From Planctomycetota bacterium (lineage in GTDB: Bacteria; Planctomycetota; UBA1135; UBA2386), in contig JAGQRA010000671.1 of assembly GCA_020425885.1 (NCBI GenBank), positions 1 through 6,722 on the forward strand: 6,722 nucleotides of DNA, read 5' to 3'. Positions 1 through 5,515 of the stretch are shown one piece after another. Made by a program: the position numbers and the translations under genes. The notes under the pieces were generated by a model that made no database searches, had not been told where the DNA came from, and saw only the letters and a program-made list of their open reading frames with translations. Positions within the stretch are counted from its first letter, which is position 1; each line of letters starts with the position of its first letter.

Positions 1-980
1 CACGAGGTCTCGAGCTGCACGCCGAGCCACGCGCGCTGCAGGATCTCGCCCTGCTTCATGCGTTCGATCAACGGTGCGATGTCGGCGATGGTCGTCGCGA
101 ACCCGATACCGGAGTCGTACCACTCGACGCCGGCGTTGCGACCCGATGGCGACAGCGGCACCGCGATGCCCAGCACCGCACCATGGACGTCGACGACCGC
201 GCCGCCGTAGTTGGCCGGCGAGGTGTAGGCGTCGATCTGCAATGCACGGCCGAACTGGCGCCGCTTGGCGCTGACGATGCCGATATGCACGGTCGGTCCC
301 TCGCTGGCGAATGTGCGACCGAGCGCGAACGCCCATTGCCCGACCCTGACCTCGCCCGGGTCGACGAAGGTCGGCACCGGCAGGTTCTCGGCTTCGATCT
401 TGACCAACGCGATGCCGCGGCTGGTGTCCTCGCCGGCGCGTTCGGCGTGAAACGTGCCGCGACCCGGGACGTTGATCAGGATCGTCGTCGGATCGAGATT
501 GAGGGCGAAGCGCGACACCATGATCCAGCCGTCGGCGGAGAGGATGATCCCCGACGTCTTGCCCTGCGTCTGCTGGAAGCCGGGCGCGGTCAACGGCAGC
601 TTCTTCTTGTCCTTCTTGTCCTCGTCGTCGTCCTTCTGATCCGGCTTGTCGGGCATCGGTGCTGGCGTCGGCGGATCTGGTTGCTCCTCGCCTTCAGCCG
701 GCTTCGGCGTGTCCGGCACCGGCTTCGGATCGGGAATCGGCTTCGGCTTCGGCGGTCGCGGTTTCGGCGGCGCCTCACCGTCGGTCGGCCCGTCCTTGCC
801 CATGTTGCGCCGCGTGCCACCGAAGGTCTCGACCGTGACGACGAACGGAGCGGCCTCGGCGAGAGCTCGCTGCATCACGGGCTCGAGCCGGATGAACTCC
901 TCCGGATCGACGGCTCCCTGGGCCATGAGACCGCCGCCGAACGGGCCGGTGGCGAGCACGAACAACGCGATGGGCCTCAC
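1..980 (-). CDS. Secreted trypsin-fold pseudoprotease with charged low-complexity insert (partial, 3' end outside window)
   Basis: The frame from the GTG at 980 stays open to the window edge, giving 326 residues of an incomplete protein. A signal peptide (MRPIALFVLATG..., cleavage near LMA|QGA) is followed by a first protease strand (about 45-53, PFVVTVETF). Next comes a segment of about 85 residues (about 54-140) dominated by Pro, Lys, Asp and Glu, with PKP repeats and then a DDDEDKKDKKK run. The trypsin-like fold then resumes (TSGIILSADGWIMVSRF). The triad positions are all replaced: Phe158 for His (GWIMVSRFAL), Gly189 for Asp (EDTSRGIALVKIE) and Tyr258 for Ser (AYTSPANYGGAVV). The surrounding glycines and the strand HGAVLGIAV are kept. 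The last visible residues, AWLGVQLE, look like the opening strand of a PDZ domain, so one probably follows beyond the edge. No protease activity is expected. The low-complexity insert lies where the regulatory LA loop sits in DegP-type proteases. It is the third gene of the unit; the role is unknown, with scaffold or regulator being my inference. Confidence 0.8.
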   Translation of the reverse strand, partial: MRPIALFVLATGPFGGGLMAQGAVDPEEFIRLEPVMQRALAEAAPFVVTVETFGGTRRNMGKDGPTDGEAPPKPRPPKPKPIPDPKPVPDTPKPAEGEEQPDPPTPAPMPDKPDQKDDDEDKKDKKKLPLTAPGFQQTQGKTSGIILSADGWIMVSRFALNLDPTTILINVPGRGTFHAERAGEDTSRGIALVKIEAENLPVPTFVDPGEVRVGQWAFALGRTFASEGPTVHIGIVSAKRRQFGRALQIDAYTSPANYGGAVVDVHGAVLGIAVPLSPSGRNAGVEWYDSGIGFATTIADIAPLIERMKQGEILQRAWLGVQLETS

Positions 981-2050
981 TTCTTCGCCTCCTCGGCCTT
1001 CGGATCGCGCGCGAGCTTCAGCTCGCCGTTCTTGATCGTCGTGCCTCGCTTCCACGTCAGCTGCACCGAGTCGCCGGCGGCGTACTTCTCGAGCACCTCG
1101 CGATACTCCTTGCAGCTGCGAATCGAATAGTCGTCGATGCGGACGACGAGATCGTCGGGCCGCAGGCCGAGCTGTTCGGCCGGTGAGCCGCGCACGACCC
1201 GATCGACGTAGGCCGGCGGCGAACGGCGCCCGGCCTTGTCGAACAGCACCATGCCGGTCCACGCCGGCACCTTCTCGACGACCTCCTCGACCCGGCGCTT
1301 GCCGAGGATGTGGTCCTCGAGGTACGGCAGCACGTCGCGAACCGGGATCACCGCCGACAGCATGGTGTTGGTCTCCTTGCTGTCGAGCAGGCGGGCGTTG
1401 ATGCCGAGCCAGCGGCCGTCGAGGGTGAACAGCGCGCCGCCGTAGTGGCCGGGGTTGTTGCAGGCGTCGGTGAGGATCAGCTCGCCGTCGTACTTGACGT
1501 CCTGCAGGCGATAGCGCAACGCGGTGTCCGCCTTGCCGACGACGACGCCGAACGTCGCGCTGAGCTTCTCGGAGAACTCGGCGAGACGGAAGCAGTTGCC
1601 GACCGAGACCACGAACTGACCGGTGCGGTAGCGGGCCCCCTCCTCGTCGGGGGGCCACAGCGCCTGCAGCTCACCGTTGACGAGCGTCGGGTCGATCTTG
1701 AGCAGACGCACTCCGAGTCCCGGATCCTCGGGCAGCACCTTGGCGCGATGCACGGAACCGTCGTAGAGCACGACGCGGGTGCGGTCCTGCTGGATCAGGA
1801 TCTGATCGAGCGTCAGGATGTGACCCTGCTTGCTGACGATGATGCCGGTGGCATAGCTCGTGATGCCGCGGATCCCCGAGGCGCCGTGCACCTTGACCAG
1901 GCTCGGCTGCACCTTGGCGATGACCCGCTCGACCGGGGTCTGGGGCTTGCGTTCGTCGAACGAGTAGGCGGCGCCGAAGTCCTCGGTCTGGGCCGGGATC
2001 GTGGCGATGCCGGCCGTGACGGCGGCCACGGCGATGAGGATGGTCTTCAT
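977..2050 (-). CDS. Secreted HtrA-like pseudoprotease with PDZ domain (all three triad residues lost)
   Basis: A 357-residue protein with a signal peptide (MKT, hydrophobic core, cleavage near TIPA|QTED), a trypsin-fold domain (about 38-250) and one PDZ domain (about 265-347, with PAYVDRVVRGSPAEQLGLRPDD). The fold landmarks of HtrA proteins are all recognisable but the catalytic residues are not. GHILTLDQIL stands where GYILTNxHVV is usual, placing Gln83 at the His position. DPGLGVRLLKID stands for DPxxDLAVLKI, placing Gly113 at the Asp position. TDACNNPGHYGGALF stands for TDAxxNPGNSGGPL, placing Tyr203 at the Ser position. It should therefore have no serine protease activity. The glycines of the former oxyanion loop and the DGRWLGIN strand are kept, and the frame is uninterrupted, so I regard it as a functional non-enzyme rather than a decayed gene. 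Plausible roles (inference) are scaffold, regulator or substrate adaptor for the active protease encoded just upstream. The lysine-rich C-terminal tail (KAEEAKK) also encodes the ribosome binding site of the next gene. Confidence 0.85.
   Translation of the reverse strand: MKTILIAVAAVTAGIATIPAQTEDFGAAYSFDERKPQTPVERVIAKVQPSLVKVHGASGIRGITSYATGIIVSKQGHILTLDQILIQQDRTRVVLYDGSVHRAKVLPEDPGLGVRLLKIDPTLVNGELQALWPPDEEGARYRTGQFVVSVGNCFRLAEFSEKLSATFGVVVGKADTALRYRLQDVKYDGELILTDACNNPGHYGGALFTLDGRWLGINARLLDSKETNTMLSAVIPVRDVLPYLEDHILGKRRVEEVVEKVPAWTGMVLFDKAGRRSPPAYVDRVVRGSPAEQLGLRPDDLVVRIDDYSIRSCKEYREVLEKYAAGDSVQLTWKRGTTIKNGELKLARDPKAEEAKK
988..994 (-). promoter_or_regulatory. Strong Shine-Dalgarno deciding a GTG start at 980
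   Basis: GAGGAGG on the minus strand sits 7 nt before the GTG at 980-978, inside the end of the preceding coding sequence. The spacing is ideal for that GTG, which overlaps the preceding TGA as GTGA. This favours the GTG over the in-frame ATG 18 codons downstream, which would also discard the signal peptide. Confidence 0.75.
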
Positions 2051-3852
2051 GGCTTCCTCGCGAACCAGGACTCGTCATGCTCGACGGTGGCCGTGGCGAC
2101 GGACCAACCGGGCTGCAGCTCGCCATCGGCGACGAAGTAGAACTGCGCGGGGTGGATGTGGTACTCGACCCGTTTGCGTCCGATCGGGTCGCGGAAGGCG
2201 CAGCCGAGCGGCCTGCCGTCGAGCGTCAGCCAGGCCTCGCAATCGCCGTCGCCGGGCAGCGCGAAGCGATAACCGGCAATGCCGTGGACGTGGACGCCAC
2301 CGCGCAGCAGCGCATCGCGCAACCGCTCGCCGATGGTGCGGCCGTTCCAGAGGAACGGATTGCTGCGCAGCTCCCGGTCGAGGCGGGCGCGCTCTTCGAC
2401 CGCCAGCGAACGGATCTGGCCGCCTTCCCTCGCGAAGCTCTCGCTCGCTCCGGCCTGCACCAACGTCCGCTCGCCGAGTTGCAGCTGCAGGCGGGTGCCG
2501 TCGCTGCGGGCGGTGTAGCCGTCGCTGCCGTCCCCGCCGCCGGCCGCAGCGAGCGTGAACGTCCGTCCCGATGGCTCGTCGGCGCCGAACTGCCACCGCG
2601 CCATGATGGCGCGGGCCGCGAGGCGTCGGTCGCTGCGGCTGGCCATGCGCGCATCGGCGCCGTGACCGTCCTTGCTCGAACCGGTGTCGAGGTAGGCCAT
2701 GCGCAAGGTGACGCGGCGCTCGTCGCCGAACGCATTCTCGCCCTGGGCCGGGCGGTAGCCGAGCGACACCCAGGTGAAGGCCGGCAGCACGCCGATCAGC
2801 GTCGCCAGCTGATTGGCCGAGCGCACGTCACTGCCGTTGAACCAGGTGATCTCGTCGCCGATCGAGACGCCGGCATCGGCGACGATCGCGTCGCGGAACA
2901 TCTGCTGCACGTAGACGCCGCGCCGGCGTTCGTCGCCGGTCCCCGAGTTCATGAACCAGGCGCTCATGTCGAGGGTGCCATGCTCGGCGTGACGGCCGGC
3001 CATGAGGTCGCCGAGGAAGTTCTTGATCTGATTGCTCGCGATGGCGAAGCCGACGCCGACATTGACGCGACCGCGATCGCCGATCGAGATGCGGCCGTTG
3101 ATGCCGACGACCTGACCGGCCTCGTTGAACAGGGGTCCGCCGGAGTTGCCCGGATTGACCGGCGCGTCGACCTGGATGCAGTCGGGATAGACCAGCATGC
3201 GCTGGCCGCTGCCTTCCTGGTAACGGTGGGTGCCGGAGACGATGCCGAACGTGACCGTCGGCGTGAAGTCGGTGGCCAGCAGGAACGGGTTGCCCATGGC
3301 GAACACGGTCTCGCCGGCGAGCAGCGCGTCGCTGTCGCCGAAATCACAGTACGGCCAGGTCTGCCCCGGCGCCTTGGGCACCAGCCGCAGCACCGCGAGG
3401 TCGCTGCCAGGGTCGATGCCGAGGACGATGCCCTCGTAGAGCTTGCCGTCGGGCATGCCGACCTTCTTCGGCTTGTAGAGATCGGTGCCGCTCGGCCAGT
3501 TCTCGTCGCACCACGAGTCCTTCCAGGCCTTGGTGAATTCGGCCACCGCGGCCGCGTCGGCGTCGGGATGCTCGGTGCGCCACTTCGCGAGATCGGCCGC
3601 CGGCGGTTCGGGCGCATCGGGCAGGTGATAGTCGTCGTCAGCCTTGCCGACGACGTGGAAGTTGGTCAGCACGAAGCCGGCCGGGTCGAAGACGACACCG
3701 CTGCCGCCGCCCGGCGAGTCCATCGCCATCACCGAACAGACCGCGGCGGCGCAGCGCTCGATCACGGCGGTGCGACGTCGTTCGCTGGCCAAGACCGCGG
3801 CGAGGTCAGGATCCTGCGCGGCGCAGAGTGCAGCAGCCAAGGCGAGCATCAT
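2047..3852 (-). CDS. Secreted trypsin-like (HtrA-type) serine protease with PDZ domain and novel C-terminus
   Basis: A 601-residue protein, predicted to cleave proteins outside the cytoplasm. A short signal peptide (MMLALAAALCAA|QD) precedes a trypsin-fold domain with a complete triad: His66 in VLTNFHVV, Asp151 in GSDLAVLRL and Ser237 in NPGNSGGPLFN. The QVDAPVNPGNSGG context is typical of the S1C/HtrA (Trypsin_2) family. An unusual insert of about 65 residues (about 69-135, rich in Asp, Ala, Pro and Trp) lies between the His and Asp strands. Residues about 282-390 look like a PDZ domain (RGVYVQQM, then VSIGDEITWFNG). Residues about 400-601 form a further region I do not recognise, ending in beta-rich sequence with YHIHPAQFYFVADGE; typical HtrA proteins lack it or have a second PDZ. 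The start is fixed within one codon: an in-frame stop lies 18 nt upstream and the gene opens ATGATG. No strong Shine-Dalgarno is visible. It is the first gene of a three-gene unit whose downstream members are pseudoproteases. Active protease is inferred from the triad; substrate unknown. Confidence 0.88.
   Translation of the reverse strand: MMLALAAALCAAQDPDLAAVLASERRRTAVIERCAAAVCSVMAMDSPGGGSGVVFDPAGFVLTNFHVVGKADDDYHLPDAPEPPAADLAKWRTEHPDADAAAVAEFTKAWKDSWCDENWPSGTDLYKPKKVGMPDGKLYEGIVLGIDPGSDLAVLRLVPKAPGQTWPYCDFGDSDALLAGETVFAMGNPFLLATDFTPTVTFGIVSGTHRYQEGSGQRMLVYPDCIQVDAPVNPGNSGGPLFNEAGQVVGINGRISIGDRGRVNVGVGFAIASNQIKNFLGDLMAGRHAEHGTLDMSAWFMNSGTGDERRRGVYVQQMFRDAIVADAGVSIGDEITWFNGSDVRSANQLATLIGVLPAFTWVSLGYRPAQGENAFGDERRVTLRMAYLDTGSSKDGHGADARMASRSDRRLAARAIMARWQFGADEPSGRTFTLAAAGGGDGSDGYTARSDGTRLQLQLGERTLVQAGASESFAREGGQIRSLAVEERARLDRELRSNPFLWNGRTIGERLRDALLRGGVHVHGIAGYRFALPGDGDCEAWLTLDGRPLGCAFRDPIGRKRVEYHIHPAQFYFVADGELQPGWSVATATVEHDESWFARKP
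2054..2059 (-). promoter_or_regulatory. Ribosome binding site of the second trypsin-fold gene
   Basis: GAGGAA on the minus strand lies 3 nt before the ATG at 2050, inside the last codons of the active protease gene. Together with the ATGA stop/start overlap (2050-2047), it supports this start and suggests translational coupling. Confidence 0.6.
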
Positions 3853-3916
3853 GTCGAGGTCCGGGGGTCAGTCGTGAGCGGCACGGCACGCGCGCGCAGC
3901 CGGCAGCAGCGGCACG

Positions 3917-3925
3917 AGGATAGCA
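3917..3925 (-). promoter_or_regulatory. Weak candidate extended -10 promoter for the protease cluster
   Basis: The minus strand of the intergenic gap reads TGCTATCCT, which resembles an extended -10 element (TG-n-TATnnT), 65 nt upstream of the protease ATG at 3852. No recognisable -35 hexamer lies at the right distance; that position falls inside the terminator stem. It is the only A/T-containing candidate in an otherwise G/C-rich leader. Offered because the preceding terminator implies a promoter is needed somewhere between 3936 and 3853. Confidence 0.2.
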
Positions 3926-3927
3926 GG

Positions 3928-3955
3928 GAAGGAAAACGGGGCCGCGATCGCCCCG
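3928..3955 (-). terminator. Probable intrinsic terminator after the FG-GAP gene
   Basis: Read on the minus strand, a perfect 6-bp all-G/C stem CGGGGC / GCCCCG (3955-3950 with 3942-3937) encloses a 7-nt loop and is followed at once by TTTTCCTT. It sits about 50 nt past the FG-GAP stop and about 85 nt before the protease start, where a boundary between two transcription units would be expected. The U-tract is short and broken by C, so termination may be partial. Confidence 0.5.
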
Positions 3956-4006
3956 GATCGTGCAACCCCACGTTCCACTGCGCCCGGCAAGTCGTCAAGC
4001 GACCGA

Positions 4007-5515
4007 TCATCGGATGACGGCCACGTCGAAGCCGGTGAGGTGTGCCTGACCGCGATCATGCTCGACCAGCGACTGTACCGAGAGCTCGATCCCGCGCAGT
4101 GCGGGCAAGGCCGGGATCAGGAAGCGGTCGACGTGGACCCCGGCGCTCGCCGGCACCAGCCCGATCGAGAACAGATACGGGGCGCCGAGGTCGAGCCACA
4201 ACCCGCCGAGCCCGGGAATCGACAGCGGTTGCGGCAGGCGTGAGAGCCCGATCCCCAGCAGGGCCGGGTGATCGAGCGTCGCGTAGCCGGGCGTGCTCCA
4301 GACCTCGACGCTCCAGAGGCTGCCGATCACGGCGTCACCGCACACGACCTGCCGATGCCGATTGCGCAGCAGATAAGGGTCGGGGGCCAGGGTCTGGTAG
4401 ACCAGCAGGTCCCGATCGGCATCGCCATCGACGTCGACGGCCAGCAGCGCCGGCAGCGTCGTCGTGACCGTCGGCAGCCGCTGGTTCGCAGCGGTGAAGA
4501 CGCCCGTGCCGTCGTTCAGCGCCAGGGTCAGGTTGCCGGCGATGCCGTTGCGAAACAGATCCAGGTCGCCGTCGCCGTCGATGTCGGTCAGCTCCGCCGC
4601 CATCGTTCCCGTCGATGGCAGGCTGGCGTAGATGGTGAACGTGCCGGCGTTGTTGCGCAGCAGGAGGTCCGCCGGTCCCTGCGCCCTGGCGACGAACAGA
4701 TCGGGGTCGCCGTCGCCGTCGACATCACCGAAGGTCGGCGTCGCCGCGCCTTGACCGGGCAGCGCCGGCACCTGGGTCGCGGTCACATCGGTGAACACCA
4801 TGCCACCGTCGTTGCGATAGAGGCGAACCGCGGCGACCTCGCCGAAGGCGAAGTCGACGTCGCCATCCGCATCGATGTCGGCGGCGACGGGTCGATTGGC
4901 GGCGAAGACCGAGAACGGGAAGCTCGCCGTGAACACGCCGGCGCCGTTGTTCGTGAGCAAGGCGCTGACGCCGCCGAGCAGCGTGCTGTGCAGCGACACG
5001 AGATCGGTATCGCCGTCGCCGTCGAAGTCCGCAGCGATGGCCCCGAGGCAGTGGCTCGCCGCCGCCGGGATGTTGCCGCTGACGTCGGCGAACCGCCCGC
5101 TGCCATCGTTCTCGAACAGCAGCGAATGGCCGACACCGGAGGTGGAACCGATGAACAGGTCCAGATCCCCGTCGCCTTCCATGTCGATGGTGACCAGGCC
5201 CGGCGCGACGAACGAGTTGCCGAACGCCGTGACCGGCACGTTGCCGCTGGTGGCATCGGTGAAGACGCCGCGACCGTCGTTGCGCAGCAGCAGGTACGGC
5301 CTTGCCGGCAAGGTGGCGAGGGTTGCTCCGAACAGGTCGGCATCACCATCGCCATCGAGGTCACCGGCGATGATCTTGTTGAAGATGCTCGATAGTCCCG
5401 GGGCGAGCAGCGGGGAGCTCTCGAACTGGGTCTGCGCCGGCAGGCGATACGCCAACGCCGATAGCAGCACCGCCGCCATCGAACCCGGCCGAAGGAGTCT
5501 GTGGGGTGGGGTCAC
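4007..5515 (-). CDS. Secreted FG-GAP/VCBS seven-repeat propeller protein
   Basis: A 502-residue secreted protein. Seven calcium-loop motifs of the D-x-D-x-D-G-D-x-D type begin at about residues 52 (DLDGDGDAD), 111, 163, 213, 264, 311 and 361. They are spaced roughly 45-60 residues apart and most are followed by a strand ending N-D/N-G-x-G-x-F. This is the FG-GAP/VCBS pattern of an integrin-alpha-like seven-bladed beta-propeller. Loops 2 (DMEGDGD), 4 (DIDADGD) and 7 (DVDGDADRD) depart slightly from consensus. Residues about 390-502 form a separate beta-rich domain, ending near LTGFDVAVIR, resembling C-terminal domains I associate with secreted planctomycete proteins; its function is unknown to me. 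Propellers of this type usually mediate binding, and no enzyme motif is seen. Start choice: the GTG at 5515 overlaps the previous stop (GTGA) and gives a signal peptide with basic n-region (HRLLR), core AAVLLSALA and cleavage near LPA|QT. The in-frame ATG at 5479 would remove the basic n-region. Neither start has a clear Shine-Dalgarno sequence. The same frame stays open far upstream, but that part only shadows the NPCBM gene. Confidence 0.85.
   Translation of the reverse strand: MTPPHRLLRPGSMAAVLLSALAYRLPAQTQFESSPLLAPGLSSIFNKIIAGDLDGDGDADLFGATLATLPARPYLLLRNDGRGVFTDATSGNVPVTAFGNSFVAPGLVTIDMEGDGDLDLFIGSTSGVGHSLLFENDGSGRFADVSGNIPAAASHCLGAIAADFDGDGDTDLVSLHSTLLGGVSALLTNNGAGVFTASFPFSVFAANRPVAADIDADGDVDFAFGEVAAVRLYRNDGGMVFTDVTATQVPALPGQGAATPTFGDVDGDGDPDLFVARAQGPADLLLRNNAGTFTIYASLPSTGTMAAELTDIDGDGDLDLFRNGIAGNLTLALNDGTGVFTAANQRLPTVTTTLPALLAVDVDGDADRDLLVYQTLAPDPYLLRNRHRQVVCGDAVIGSLWSVEVWSTPGYATLDHPALLGIGLSRLPQPLSIPGLGGLWLDLGAPYLFSIGLVPASAGVHVDRFLIPALPALRGIELSVQSLVEHDRGQAHLTGFDVAVIR

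Noticed and set aside
1634..1656. GC-rich hairpin (7-bp stem GGCCCCC/GGGGGCC, 9-nt loop)
   Set aside because: It is inside the first pseudoprotease gene, has no T-tract on either side, and is explained by codons for LWPPDEEGAR.
1..2050. Second and third trypsin-fold genes as decaying pseudogenes
   Set aside because: Both frames are uninterrupted, keep signal peptides and fold motifs, and have good ribosome binding sites with tight overlaps; loss is confined to the catalytic residues.
183..2140. Plus-strand open frames at 183-1130 and 1310-2140 antisense to the two pseudoprotease genes
   Set aside because: Composition is typical of high-GC antisense frames (Arg/Val/Ala-rich) and no motif is seen, while the minus strand carries recognisable protein families with ribosome binding sites.
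2077..4017. Plus-strand open frame of 646 codons antisense to the active protease gene
   Set aside because: It mirrors a gene with signal peptide, intact triad and PDZ motifs. Its own translation is Ala/Val/Asp/Arg/Glu-rich with no domain, as expected opposite a high-GC gene.
5300..5313. Perfect 14-bp palindrome CCTTGCCGGCAAGG
   Set aside because: It lies inside the FG-GAP gene, encoding part of TLPARPY, with no loop or T-tract; most likely chance in GC-rich coding DNA.
4550..5370. Recurring short DNA words (such as gtcgccgtcgccgtcga) at roughly regular spacing, resembling a repeat array
   Set aside because: They encode the GDGD part of the calcium-binding loops in frame, and the intervals are coding sequence; this is neither CRISPR nor a DNA-level repeat element.
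4268..5395. Plus-strand open frame of 375 codons antisense to the FG-GAP gene
   Set aside because: Its repeated I-A-I-x-V-D-V / VAVAVDV segments are the reverse reading of the DVDGDGD loop codons, not an independent repeat protein.
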